64,000 bases of DNA from Sphingopyxis sp. OAS728. Lineage in GTDB: Bacteria > Pseudomonadota > Alphaproteobacteria > Sphingomonadales > Sphingomonadaceae. Made by a program: the position numbers and the translations under genes. Below are positions 14,784 through 22,551 of the stretch, piece after piece (position 1 is the stretch's first letter; the number at the start of each line of letters is the position of its first letter). Location of the stretch: assembly GCF_014873485.1 (NCBI RefSeq), contig NZ_JADBDT010000001.1, positions 2,046,001 through 2,110,000 on the forward strand, written 5' to 3'. The notes under the pieces were generated by a model. It saw only the letters and a program-made list of their open reading frames with translations, had not been told where the DNA came from and did no database searches.

Positions 14784-15995
14784 ATGAATGGATCGGAATC
14801 CCCACCGCCGATCGAGGGTCCATCGCGCTGGCACTTGTTTGGAAGCCCCGCAACGCTTCCGCTGCCGGTCTATCGCGACTTCGTCGATATGCTCTTCTCC
14901 ATGTGGATCCCGGTGTTCGGGCTCGGCGCGGTGTTTGTCGGCATCTGCCTGCTCGTCGGACGCGAACTCGACAGCGCTTTTCTCCTCGCGCTTGCCGCCG
15001 TCGGCGCGGTGGTGACTGCGCTGCGCGTCGCGTCCTTCCGGGCCTATGACCGGGTGAAGCCCGTCGCCTCCTATGACGATCTCAGGCGATGGGAACGCCG
15101 TTATGCGGCGGGCAATTATGCGACCGCCGTCCTGCTCGCCGCGCTCAACGTCACCGCCATATCGGTCCACTATCCGCTGCTGCACCTGATCACGGTCAGC
15201 CTGATCTTCAGCTTCGGCGCCGGCATCGTGTCGCGCACGTCGGTGCGCCCCGCCATCTGCGTGACCAGCCTGCTGATCGCCACCGTGCCGACGGTCGTCG
15301 CGCTCGCCTGGCATGCGACCGAGGCGCACAGCATCGCACTGCACGGCGAACTCTTCCTGATCGAAGCGTTCATCGTCGCGTCGATCACCGGCCTCAGCCT
15401 TCAGACCGTCGCGCACCTGCACCGTTCGGCGGTCGAGCATCATACCGCGCGGCACGACATGGCGCAGCTCGCGCGCACCGATGCGCTGACGGGTCTGTCG
15501 AACCGCCTCGTGCTCCGCGAACTGTTTCAGGACCGCGCCGAACGTGCGATGCGGGCGCGCAACCTCGTCGCGCTCCATTTCCTCGACCTCGACGGGTTCA
15601 AGGCGATCAACGACCGCCACGGCCATCCCGCCGGCGACGCGCTGCTCGAACAGGTCGCGCGCCGGCTCGAAACGATGGTGCGCGCCGACGATGTGGTCGC
15701 GCGGCTCGGCGGCGACGAATTCATCGTCCTGCAGGCCGGCCTTCGCGACGAGAGCGAAGCCGAACTCCTTGCGCGCCGGATCATTCGCGAGATCGGCAAG
15801 CCCTATCTGGTCGACGACATCAGCATGGCGGTATCGGTGAGCGTCGGGATCGCGACCGCGCCGAAGCTCGGCGTCGAGCTGGAACGGCTGATCGCCTGCG
15901 CCGATGCCGCGCTGTACCGCGCCAAGGCGGGCGGCAAATCGCGCGCGCTATTCTGTATCGAGGAAGATGCCCGCGCCGCGGACATGGCGGCCTGA
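14784..15995 (+). CDS. membrane-bound diguanylate cyclase
   Basis: A 403-residue protein with about five or six transmembrane helices (residues 35-210) and a C-terminal GGDEF domain. The domain opens with the classic DALTGLSNRLVL, contains DLDGFKAINDRHGH, and has an intact GGDEF at about 309-313. An RxxD inhibitory site (RADD) sits five residues before GGDEF, so feedback inhibition by c-di-GMP is expected. It makes c-di-GMP from two GTP. The membrane region has no known sensor domain that I recognise. Together with the EAL protein at 6858 it gives opposing c-di-GMP activities within 8 kb, although the genes are not linked in an operon. Confidence 0.92.
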   Translation: MNGSESPPPIEGPSRWHLFGSPATLPLPVYRDFVDMLFSMWIPVFGLGAVFVGICLLVGRELDSAFLLALAAVGAVVTALRVASFRAYDRVKPVASYDDLRRWERRYAAGNYATAVLLAALNVTAISVHYPLLHLITVSLIFSFGAGIVSRTSVRPAICVTSLLIATVPTVVALAWHATEAHSIALHGELFLIEAFIVASITGLSLQTVAHLHRSAVEHHTARHDMAQLARTDALTGLSNRLVLRELFQDRAERAMRARNLVALHFLDLDGFKAINDRHGHPAGDALLEQVARRLETMVRADDVVARLGGDEFIVLQAGLRDESEAELLARRIIREIGKPYLVDDISMAVSVSVGIATAPKLGVELERLIACADAALYRAKAGGKSRALFCIEEDARAADMAA

Positions 15996-16024
15996 CGCCC
16001 CGGAACCGGCGGCTTTGCGAACCC

Positions 16025-16522
16025 TCAATGCACCGTGGCCGGCCGCATCGTCCCGCTCGCGCGCGCCACCGCGAACATCACCCCGTCGCGCACCACCTCG
16101 GGCGAGCCTTCGAGCATATAGAGCTTCACCAGCTCGCGCGTGACCTCGCTGTCGTCGTCGACGACCAGCCGGAGCGACTCCAGCCCGATATTGCCGCGCG
16201 CCACCACCACATCGCGGACCAGCGCGAGCGGCCACTGGGCACTTGCGCCGCGATAGAGCGTCACCCCGTCGTGGCGGAGGTAATCGCCGCGCCGCCGCCA
16301 CATGCCGATGATATACGCCCACACCGCCAGGACCGCCGCGATGCCGAGCAGCAATAGCGGCTGCCCGAAGACCATGTTCCGGAAAGCATCGACCGGATCG
16401 CCGCCCCAGTCGAGCCGCACCAGCAGCACGCCGAGCAGCACCGCGCAGGCGAACTGCCACCCCACCAAGGGCGCCGTCCGCAGCCGCGCCACCACCACCA
16501 TCTTCCGGTCCCCGTTCGTCAT
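16025..16522 (-). CDS. two-helix membrane protein with PH-like cytoplasmic part
   Basis: A 165-residue hypothetical membrane protein. Two hydrophobic helices lie at about 20-38 and 52-72 (QPLLLLGIAAVLAVWAYIIG), followed by a soluble domain starting GDYLRHDGVTLYRGASAQWPLALVRDVV. That pattern, strand followed by a short strand with a bulky aromatic, resembles bacterial PH-like domains. The start at 16522 is the first in-frame ATG in front of the helices. It converges with the GGDEF gene. No function can be assigned. Confidence 0.6.
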   Translation of the reverse strand: MTNGDRKMVVVARLRTAPLVGWQFACAVLLGVLLVRLDWGGDPVDAFRNMVFGQPLLLLGIAAVLAVWAYIIGMWRRRGDYLRHDGVTLYRGASAQWPLALVRDVVVARGNIGLESLRLVVDDDSEVTRELVKLYMLEGSPEVVRDGVMFAVARASGTMRPATVH

Positions 16523-16602
16523 CGCGGCCTAGATAGGCATCGCCGCCGCGCCGCGCCACCCCGCGCCCGTTCGAGCCCAAGGCAAAATAGGACCGCGCGC
16601 CC

Positions 16603-16757
16603 CTTTCCTACATCGCCGCCGCGTGCCAGCCTCGCCCCCCTCGCTCTTTGAACCGTCGAAATCCGCGCCCGCTCCGACGCGCGAAACGTCGCACCGGCGC
16701 GCAACTTTTGCGACCTTTCGTCCGCGCTCTTCGTGGGCGACCTTTGCGATCTTCGAT
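16603..16757 (+). repeat. dispersed intergenic element R5, copy A
   Basis: This stretch aligns with the reverse complement of 30628-30783. Shared blocks in the same order are CTTTCCTACAT, CGTGCCAGCCT, GCTCTTTGA, CGTC-AAATC, GCGCGAAACGTCGC, GCGCG and CTTTGCGA. No reading frame is conserved between the copies. The rest of 16523-16792 shows nothing I can name. Confidence 0.7.
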
Positions 16758-16792
16758 CGCGATCACCCGCGCGACGCAGGTCTCATGCTTAC

Positions 16793-17230
16793 CTAAGCAG
16801 CCGGATTGACGAGTTCGACTGTGATCGCTTCGCCGCCGCCCGTCAGCCAGTCGCGCATCGCCGCGGTGTCGGTATATTCGACCAGCGATATCGCCCGCCC
16901 GTCGGCGTCGAATTCCCACATGCCGCACAGCCGCAAATCAAACGGCACACCGTTCGACTCCGCCTTGATGTTCATGACCACCGCCGCGCGAAGCCCGTCG
17001 ATGATGGGAAGGTCGTAATCGACCTCCTTATATTCGATCAGCCGGATCAGCTTGTCGACTGCGGTCCCGACATCGTCGCTCTTCACCGGAAAACCCGGCA
17101 GATCGCCGTCGCGCGCCGCGACCGAATAGGTCGCACCCTCGGCAACGAGGTCCTTCAGCCATTCGCGATCGCCGGCCTTTCGCGCGGCGATCACCGCCTT
17201 GATCCTGTCGAATAGCTCCGCCTTGGTCAT
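16793..17230 (-). CDS. nuclear transport factor 2 / SnoaL-like protein
   Basis: A 145-residue single-domain protein of the NTF2-like cone fold: an N-terminal helix (ELFDRIKAVIAARKAGDREWLKDLV), then a beta-sheet with DLPIIDGLRAAVVMNIKAES and MWEFDADGRAISLVEYTDT. Members include small-molecule isomerases, hydrolases and accessory dimerisation proteins, so function is open. The start at 17230 is chosen because AGGAGAAGG lies just before it; upstream starts give a basic, non-family extension. Confidence 0.72.
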   Translation of the reverse strand: MTKAELFDRIKAVIAARKAGDREWLKDLVAEGATYSVAARDGDLPGFPVKSDDVGTAVDKLIRLIEYKEVDYDLPIIDGLRAAVVMNIKAESNGVPFDLRLCGMWEFDADGRAISLVEYTDTAAMRDWLTGGGEAITVELVNPAA

Positions 17231-17355
17231 GATCCTTCTCCTGCCTCGATCCCGTCTCCCGATCGTCCGCGCTTCCCGCTCGCGCTGGTCTGCCGCCTTA
17301 TAGCGCAAAATGCCGCACACGGGGAGGCGGGGCAACGGGCACTGCGAAGCCGCAA

Positions 17356-17598
17356 ATGGAACCTAAAAGCGAAGCATCCGTAATTATTGCGGCGCAAAAC
17401 GGCTGCGCCGAAGGAGTCGGTATCATCGAGACCAGAACCCTCATTGCCTATGGCCTGATCCTGTTGCTGGTGGCGGCGGCCATCATCGGCATCGCCTTCC
17501 TGCGCCACAACAGCCACGACCGCAAAATCGCCCGCCAGCGCGCACGCGACCTGCTGCGCCAGAACGAACGGATCGACGCGGCGTCGGGGCCAGACTAA
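17356..17598 (+). CDS. small single-span membrane protein
   Basis: An 80-residue protein with one transmembrane helix (LIAYGLILLLVAAAIIGIAFL, about 29-49) and a basic cytoplasmic tail rich in Arg and Asp. Third codon positions are GC-rich over the helix and tail, supporting coding. The first 25 residues look less convincing and no clear ribosome site precedes the ATG; a GGAG lies inside at 17411-17414 without a standard start codon after it. No family is recognised. Confidence 0.5.
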   Translation: MEPKSEASVIIAAQNGCAEGVGIIETRTLIAYGLILLLVAAAIIGIAFLRHNSHDRKIARQRARDLLRQNERIDAASGPD

Positions 17599-17646
17599 CC
17601 GCCCCGTCCGCACGACGGATCGCCGCCCGCTGCGCCGCATCGCTGC

Positions 17647-17652
17647 TATAAT
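17647..17652 (+). promoter_or_regulatory. TATAAT -10 hexamer before the 55-aa gene
   Basis: A perfect TATAAT lies 22 bases upstream of the ATG at 17675 and 9 bases before the AAAGGAGAAA ribosome site. No good -35 is seen. Confidence 0.5.
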
Positions 17653-17674
17653 CGGGCGCGAAAGGAGAAAGCCG

Positions 17675-17842
17675 ATGCAGGCCGTAACCGAAGGCGACCG
17701 CCGCAAGGAGGTTCGCGTCCTCCTCGAACAGATCCAGGCGCACCCCGAACGCGACTGGACGGAGGCGCGCCGGCGCCTCGCGACGCTCAACAAATTGATC
17801 GCCGTCCCGCCCGGAAAAGCATCGAGCCCGAACCCGCATTAG
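17675..17842 (+). CDS. 55-residue charged helical protein
   Basis: A short frame that starts MQAVTEGDRRKEVRVLLEQ and ends in a proline-rich tail. AAAGGAGAAA gives a near-ideal ribosome site 4 to 5 bases from the ATG, and a perfect TATAAT lies upstream. The sequence is almost entirely one amphipathic, arginine- and glutamate-rich helix (EVRVLLEQIQAHPERDWTEA) followed by a second (ARRRLATLNKLI). Third positions are strongly GC. No family is recognised; it could be a small regulator or a stability factor. Confidence 0.6.
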   Translation: MQAVTEGDRRKEVRVLLEQIQAHPERDWTEARRRLATLNKLIAVPPGKASSPNPH

Positions 17843-17998
17843 CCACTCGTCGCTCGCGCGGCGCGGCCCGTCGCAACCCGTCAGATCCGATGCAACAATC
17901 TGACCTTGCACAAGTTTCCCCGCCGTAGGCATCGGCGCCGCCCCTTCCCCCCCGCGGGCGGGCGCCGATGCCGAACCCAACCCACGACGGAGACAGAC

Positions 17999-18445
17999 AT
18001 GCGCAAAGCATTCGCCCTTCTGACGGTCGCCCCCGCCCTCCTCGTATATCCTGCCTTCGCGCAGCTCGCGCCCGACGGCAGCGCCAACGTCAATCTCGTC
18101 GGCAAGGTTGGGCTGAACGGCGGCGCGGTTCAGGAAACCGTCGAGGGCGTGGCCAAGCCCGTTGGCGGCACGGTGGGCAAGGCCGTCGACGATGCCAACC
18201 TCACCCTCGCGACACGCGAACAGGTCCGCGCCGGCGCCGAGCTTTATGACACCGGCGGCAACAGCGTCGGCACCGTGCAGAGCGTCGAAGGCGACACCGC
18301 GATCGTCGTCCGCGGCGGCAAGCTCTATAATGTGCCGATCGCCCAGATTTATCACGGTGCGGTGGGCGCGACCCACGGCCTCGTCACGAAATTGTCGGCC
18401 GCCGAGATCCAGGCGCGCACGACCGCCGCGATCGAATCGCGCTGA
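17999..18445 (+). CDS. secreted protein with PRC-barrel-like domain
   Basis: A 148-residue protein with a Sec signal peptide (MRKAFALLTVAPALLVYPAFA) cleaved near residue 21. The mature part begins with a glycine/valine-rich stretch (about 25-75, VQETVEGVAKPVGGTVGKAV) and ends in a PRC-barrel-like unit: GAELYDTGGNSVGTVQSVEGDTAIVV then KLYNVPIAQIY. Such proteins are periplasmic or envelope-associated in sphingomonads with no known role. GGAGA lies before the ATG. The stop is followed by two related hairpins, the second a clear terminator. Confidence 0.65.
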   Translation: MRKAFALLTVAPALLVYPAFAQLAPDGSANVNLVGKVGLNGGAVQETVEGVAKPVGGTVGKAVDDANLTLATREQVRAGAELYDTGGNSVGTVQSVEGDTAIVVRGGKLYNVPIAQIYHGAVGATHGLVTKLSAAEIQARTTAAIESR

Positions 18446-18495
18446 ACGAAACTAGCAGCGGCGACCCCTGGCAATAAGGGACGTGGCCGCGCTGG

Positions 18496-18521
18496 GGGGA
18501 GCCGGGTGCACCTGGCTCCCC
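18496..18521 (+). other. hairpin 1 of a tandem pair, possible anti-terminator partner
   Basis: GGGGAGCCGGG (18496-18506) pairs with CCTGGCTCCCC (18511-18521) around a TGCA loop. Its 5' arm can also pair with the 3' arm of the terminator at 18565-18586, so the two structures are alternatives. Confidence 0.55.
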
Positions 18522-18564
18522 ACCTTGAGATAGGGAGAGACCGCATCGCGAACGCGATCGGGGA

Positions 18565-18595
18565 GGGAGCCGGGAAACCGGCTCCCTTTCGTTTT
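18565..18595 (+). terminator. Rho-independent terminator with GAAA tetraloop
   Basis: GGGAGCCGG (18565-18573), loop GAAA, CCGGCTCCC (18578-18586), then TTTCGTTTT. A strong terminator 120 bases after the stop of the secreted-protein gene. The 18446-18564 interval may be a 3' UTR or part of a separate small RNA. Confidence 0.88.
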
Positions 18596-18699
18596 GTCTC
18601 CACCCCAACGAAAATGGCCCGCCCCAGGGGAAAGGGCGGGCCAGTTCAGGCGCCGGCGCGCCCGATTGCGGCGCCGGCCCTCTGTTATTTCGTCAAAGC

Positions 18700-18939
18700 C
18701 TATTCGGCTTCTTCGAACAGGTCGACCGCGTTCGCGGCGTTTGCCGACAGGCGGACCGTGTCGCCCTCGACCGCGGCCACGAGGCCCGCGGGAAGGTAAT
18801 GATGCTTGCCGTCGCCGCTGTCGGCCTTGGTCAGCTTGATGCGTTCGCCGTCGAGATGGTCGACGGTGCCGATGTGGACGCCGTCGGCGCCGACGACATT
18901 CAGGCCTTCCTTGATCGCGCTATGGTCATGCTCTGCCAT
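18700..18939 (-). CDS. DUF2171 family protein
   Basis: A 79-residue protein of the DUF2171 type, a small PRC-barrel-like fold: IKEGLNVVGADGVHIGTVDHLDGERIKLTK, then HHYLPAGLVAAVEGDTVRLS. It is predicted cytoplasmic and its role is unknown; relatives are common in alphaproteobacteria and often stress-linked. The second ATG (18939) is preferred because AGGAG lies 8 bases before it, while the first (18945) is only 2 bases from it. It has a short hydrophilic N-terminus. Confidence 0.8.
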   Translation of the reverse strand: MAEHDHSAIKEGLNVVGADGVHIGTVDHLDGERIKLTKADSGDGKHHYLPAGLVAAVEGDTVRLSANAANAVDLFEEAE

Positions 18940-19079
18940 GGTCATTTCTCCTTGCCGCTCCGGGGAGGGGAGCTTGGTCATCATACGCACAGGAATCGAG
19001 TCGGCTCCATATACCAAGATAGGGTGCACCAAAGCCGCGCCCGCTTCCCATAGCGCGGCCGCGCCGCTACCCTCCGGCC

Positions 19080-19883
19080 ATGCGTCCCCTCCCCCTGCTC
19101 GCTACCGTCGCGCTTCTCGCCGCGCCGCTTCCCGCCCACGCCTGCTCGCCCGCCCCCGGCTACCGCGTCCCGACCAACCTCGAACTCGTCGAGCGCGCCG
19201 AGCTCATCCTGCTCGGCACCGTGACCGATGGCGATTTCGAGCGCGACAGCACGCCGGAGCAGATGATCGCGGTCGAGCCGGTCGAAGCGCTCAAGGGCCC
19301 GATGCCAAACCGCCCGATCACGCTGCCCGCGATGATCGCGACCGACGGCGACATGCTGCTCAGCAATCCCTACGACCTTCAGGACGCGCATCCGCAGAGC
19401 CTCGCCGGCGCGTGCATCCGTTATGTCTTCCCGCGTGGATCGCGCGTCCTCTTCTTCCTCGATCGGCAGGACGACGCCTGGCACGCGGCGGGCGGTCCGT
19501 TCAGCCGCTGGGCCGAGGATGTGCTGACCGACGACGCGCCTTGGCTACAGGCCGTGCGCTTCTATATCGATGTCGCGAGGCTGCCCGAGGAAGAGCGCGC
19601 CGCCGCGCTAGCGGCGCGCCGCAGTGAACTCGGCGCGCTCGGCGACGATCCGGTCGCGCAGCTGCTCACCGCCGATATCAGCCGCCAGCTCGCCGGCCCG
19701 AACCCGCCGCTGAGGGGCGAGCTTCCGCCAGCCCCCGACGAATCCGACGCCGCAACCGCGGCCGACGCGGCCGAGGCCGCGACAAGGGCGGCCGAAGTCG
19801 CCGCCGACGATGCCGATGTGGAGGCTGACGCGGACGCCGATGAAACCGAGACAGAGGCCGAAACCGACGAGCCGCGCGACTAG
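19080..19883 (+). CDS. secreted hypothetical protein with acidic Ala-rich tail
   Basis: A 267-residue protein with a Sec signal peptide (MRPLPLLATVALLAAPLPAHA) followed directly by a cysteine (residue 22). The body (about 25-170) carries ELVERAELILLGTVTDGDF and VEALKGPMPNRPITLP, a beta-strand pattern found in secreted proteins that often carry netrin/TIMP-like OB folds; that is a weak guess. From about residue 215 the protein turns into a disordered tail of Ala, Asp, Glu and Thr. No function is assigned. It converges with the nuclease gene, with 2 bp between them. Confidence 0.6.
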   Translation: MRPLPLLATVALLAAPLPAHACSPAPGYRVPTNLELVERAELILLGTVTDGDFERDSTPEQMIAVEPVEALKGPMPNRPITLPAMIATDGDMLLSNPYDLQDAHPQSLAGACIRYVFPRGSRVLFFLDRQDDAWHAAGGPFSRWAEDVLTDDAPWLQAVRFYIDVARLPEEERAAALAARRSELGALGDDPVAQLLTADISRQLAGPNPPLRGELPPAPDESDAATAADAAEAATRAAEVAADDADVEADADADETETEAETDEPRD

Positions 19884-19885
19884 AC

Positions 19886-20470
19886 TTAGGCCCGGCACCA
19901 GGGACGCCGCCGCCCCTCCCACGGTCGCGCCAGCCCTTCGGCGACCAGCACCGACCCGACGCTCGTCCCGCCACGCGTAACGATGCGCAGCTTGCGACCG
20001 TAACGGTCGGCATCGCGGCCGGCGCTTTCCAGACTGAATGACCCTTCATTCAACCAGCGATGGAGCCGCCCGGTCGCCGCCGCGCCCAGCGCCGCCTCCT
20101 CGGCACAGCGCGCCGGATGCGTTTCGGGAGTGTCGATGTCGGCAACGCGATATTTGTCGCCCGCGAACCAGAAGGTGTCGCCGTCGACGACGCAATTGCT
20201 GCCGCCGCCACTGTGGCAGAGCGCGAAGCGCGCCGACAGCGCATCCTTTGCAGCTGGTGCAGCGCTGTCCATGATGGACATTCCGATCGCGTCGCCGGCA
20301 TCGGCAATCGCTCCACCCGGCATGCGCTGCAAACCGGCAAGCGCCGCGAGGAACGCCACCGCCATCAGCGGCGCCAGCCACAGGCTAGACGCGGTGCGCC
20401 GACGCGAGTGGACGAGCTTGGGGCGGCGAACGGCGCGGCGCCGCGGGTAATGAAAATCGGGTCCGGACAT
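19886..20470 (-). CDS. membrane-anchored thermonuclease (SNase-like)
   Basis: A 194-residue protein with a basic N-terminus, one transmembrane anchor (about 30-47, SLWLAPLMAVAFLAALAGL) and a C-terminal staphylococcal-nuclease domain. Signature parts are CVVDGDTFWFAGDKYRVADIDTPE (calcium/active loop), then EEAALGAAATGRL and RDADRYGRKLRIV. The catalytic Arg-Glu-Arg set appears to be covered by the pre-ETH region, the glutamate in the ALGAAA helix region and DRYGRKL, though I cannot confirm each. It would cut nucleic acid outside the cytoplasmic membrane. Confidence 0.82.
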   Translation of the reverse strand: MSGPDFHYPRRRAVRRPKLVHSRRRTASSLWLAPLMAVAFLAALAGLQRMPGGAIADAGDAIGMSIMDSAAPAAKDALSARFALCHSGGGSNCVVDGDTFWFAGDKYRVADIDTPETHPARCAEEAALGAAATGRLHRWLNEGSFSLESAGRDADRYGRKLRIVTRGGTSVGSVLVAEGLARPWEGRRRPWCRA

Positions 20471-20574
20471 GCCGGCGATCTTACCGGCGGATGTTTAGCG
20501 AAATCCCAATAAGGCAGGTCTGCTATAGGGTGTAACGCATGATAATCGCGGCCGGTGCGGCGCCATATTGATGG

Positions 20575-20889
20575 CTATGGCGCGCCGCGCGGCTCGTCAT
20601 CCTCGATCCCGCCGGGACCGAGTTCGTCATCCTCATCATCGTCGCTGCGTTCGCCGCGATATGCGTCCATGTCGATCACGCCCGACCGTTCCATCTGCTT
20701 CATATGGTCGACCAGATCCTGCACATCGTCGCTGTCGTCGCCGTTGCCGGCCTTGTCGCTGTCTTCCAGCGGCCGGTCATGACGCGCGGCTTCGGCGACG
20801 CTCTGCGCTTGCGCCTCCTCGTCATCCTGCTCGCGGTTGTGCGCCTCGGGGGCGTCGTCTGCTTGCGTTTTGCGGGGATCGTCGGCCAT
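20575..20889 (-). CDS. acidic disordered hypothetical protein
   Basis: A 104-residue, strongly acidic protein (runs such as EQDDEEAQAQS and RSDDDEDDELG) with a central helix VQDLVDHMKQMERSGVIDM that is the only ordered-looking segment. No known domain. Third positions are GC-rich and the ATG is 54 bp from the stop of the DsbA-family gene, so it may be a downstream operon member. Acidic small proteins of this kind can be nucleic-acid mimics or chaperones, but there is nothing here to prove either. Confidence 0.55.
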   Translation of the reverse strand: MADDPRKTQADDAPEAHNREQDDEEAQAQSVAEAARHDRPLEDSDKAGNGDDSDDVQDLVDHMKQMERSGVIDMDAYRGERSDDDEDDELGPGGIEDDEPRGAP

Positions 20890-20943
20890 GACCAGTTCCT
20901 TGAAGAGGATGGTCGGAAAACGCGTGGCCGCCGGGGCGGTTCC

Positions 20944-21636
20944 TCAGGCGGCGGCCGCCAACACTTTCGTCTCGATCACGCGAATGAACACGTCGGGATC
21001 CTGCGCGCCGGGGATCAGCATCCGCCCGCCCAGAATGAACGCCGGCACCCCGGTGACATTCTGGTCGGCCCAATAGGCCTCCTCGGTCCGCACCATCTCA
21101 CCGAACTCGTCCGAAGCGAGGATCGCGGCCGCGCGTTCGCGGTCGAGCCCGACAGACGCGGCGACGTCGGCAAGCACCGCATGATCGCTCACGTCGCGAT
21201 TGTCGGTGAAATGCGCCGCGAACAGCGCGAGCTTCAGCGCGGTCTGCACGCCCGTCGCACCGGCCTGTTCAGGCTCCTCGAGCGCCCCTGCCCAGGTCAG
21301 CAGGCGGTGCGCGTCGAAACTGTTGCGCATCCGGAAATCCGGCCCGCGGTTGAAGGTGAAGCCGAGGTCGGCGGCGACCCCCGCCATCTTGCCGCTGTTC
21401 GCGCGGCTCTGCTCGGCGCTGATGCCATATTTGCGCATGACATGGCTCGCCGCATCCTCGCCCTCGGGCGGCATGTCGGGATTGAGCTCGAACGGATGCC
21501 ACTGGACGCGAAAATCGAGCCGGCCCGCAAAATGCGCCATGACCTTCTGGAATTTCAGCCAGCCGATGATGCACCAGGGGCACATTACGTCGGACACGAT
21601 GTCGACGCTCAGGCGGGGGACGCGCGGTTCAGTCAA
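20944..21636 (-). CDS. DsbA family oxidoreductase (FrnE-like)
   Basis: A 230-residue thioredoxin-fold protein with a helical insertion, of the FrnE/2-hydroxychromene-isomerase group. The active site is CPWC near residue 20 (SDVMCPWCIIGWLKF), and a cis-proline is in GVPAFILGG. There is no signal peptide, so it is cytoplasmic. The TTG at 21634-21636 is chosen: AGGAG sits 7 bases before it, whereas an upstream GTG at 21660 lies ahead of that ribosome site and adds basic residues. Role may be disulfide handling or stress defence, as for FrnE. Confidence 0.82.
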   Translation of the reverse strand: MTEPRVPRLSVDIVSDVMCPWCIIGWLKFQKVMAHFAGRLDFRVQWHPFELNPDMPPEGEDAASHVMRKYGISAEQSRANSGKMAGVAADLGFTFNRGPDFRMRNSFDAHRLLTWAGALEEPEQAGATGVQTALKLALFAAHFTDNRDVSDHAVLADVAASVGLDRERAAAILASDEFGEMVRTEEAYWADQNVTGVPAFILGGRMLIPGAQDPDVFIRVIETKVLAAAA

Positions 21637-21668
21637 ATTCCGTCTCCTGTCGGCGCGCACCGCCGCGC

Positions 21669-21806
21669 TTAGTCGGAGCGGCGATCCTTGCCCGTCCGCC
21701 GATCGCCCTTGCGACGATCCGGTCCTTTAAAATCAGGATCTTCGGTAACGCGCCGGTCGGCCGACCGCCTATCCGAAGCTGTCCGTTTGTCATCACCCGA
21801 TGCCAT
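21669..21806 (-). CDS. 45-residue basic protein with DRR repeats
   Basis: A short frame with GGAGGGGGC just before the ATG. The product is hydrophilic and consists of spaced arginine pairs: SDRRSADRRVTEDP, then PDRRKGDRRTGKDRRSD. Such spaced DRR/ERR repeats occur in small proteins of many proteobacteria but have no established function; nucleic-acid or acidic-partner binding is plausible. It lies 32 bp upstream of the DsbA-family gene and could be co-transcribed. Confidence 0.6.
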   Translation of the reverse strand: MASGDDKRTASDRRSADRRVTEDPDFKGPDRRKGDRRTGKDRRSD

Positions 21807-21944
21807 ATGCCCCCTCCCACCACAAAGGAAAACAGAAGCGACCCGGTGTGCAGTTACTCACAAAATGGTTAAAATAACAAGCAACGGCGGAAATCCGTCG
21901 TTTCGACAGAGTCTGTTTACGGGTGGGGATCAGCCACCCCTAAG

Positions 21945-22028
21945 TCCGTTCGTGTCGAGCGAAGTCGAGACACCCATCGGTGCAAAGTCTAGCCCGAGGG
22001 GCATCTCGACTACGCTCGATGCGAACGG
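21945..22028. repeat. dispersed inverted repeat, family R3 copy 2
   Basis: Same conserved halves as 3897-3978: GTGTCGAGCGAAGTCGAGAC plus ACCCATCGG on the left, and GAGGGGCATCTCGAC plus CGCTCGATGCGAACGG on the right, with a diverged centre. The two copies are in the same orientation. It sits in the 271-bp gap between the DRR protein and the DUF4345-like gene, which otherwise holds nothing I can name. Confidence 0.85.
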
Positions 22029-22077
22029 ATCAGGTGGGCAGAAGGTACCCTATAGGTCGTTACCCGCCGCGCCGATT

Positions 22078-22497
22078 TCAGTGCACGACATCGCCCGCGA
22101 TCGGCTCGCCCGCCTGCGGCCGCGACAAGACCCACCAGCTGCCAATCATCAGCAACACGGTCAGCGCCTCGATAATCATCGCCTGTACGATCCCCGAATT
22201 GACGAGGTCGCCGTTCGCGATCCCGAACAGGCGCCCTGCAAGCGCCGTCCCGTAGAGTGCGGCGGGTACAAGCAACGCACGTAGCCAGCCCGGCACCAGC
22301 GCACCGACCAACGCGGCGCCCGCTGCGACAAGGAAAAAGGCCGACAGGTCGGCGCGGATCGTATTCGTCGCCATGCCCTCGACGACAATACCAAAGGTCT
22401 CGGTATAGCTCGCGGGATCGAACAACCCGCGTGCCCCGACGATGACGAAGAACAGCGCCCACAACAGGACGGCGCCGCGCAAGACCCAATTGACCAT
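22078..22497 (-). CDS. four-helix membrane protein (DUF4345-like)
   Basis: A 139-residue inner-membrane protein with four hydrophobic segments (about 5-25, 45-65, 70-92, 108-130). The motif GARGLFDPASYTETFGI after helix 1 and the overall pattern match DUF4345-type proteins, whose function is unknown. The start at 22497 is preferred because GGGGAGAAGAGAG precedes it and helix 1 begins at once (MVNWVLRG). It follows mnmA's downstream end by 54 bp on the same strand. Confidence 0.68.
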   Translation of the reverse strand: MVNWVLRGAVLLWALFFVIVGARGLFDPASYTETFGIVVEGMATNTIRADLSAFFLVAAGAALVGALVPGWLRALLVPAALYGTALAGRLFGIANGDLVNSGIVQAMIIEALTVLLMIGSWWVLSRPQAGEPIAGDVVH

Positions 22498-22551
22498 CTC
22501 TCTTCTCCCCGATTTGCCGGCAGGCTGCGGCATCGGGGCGAAAAGTGCAAT

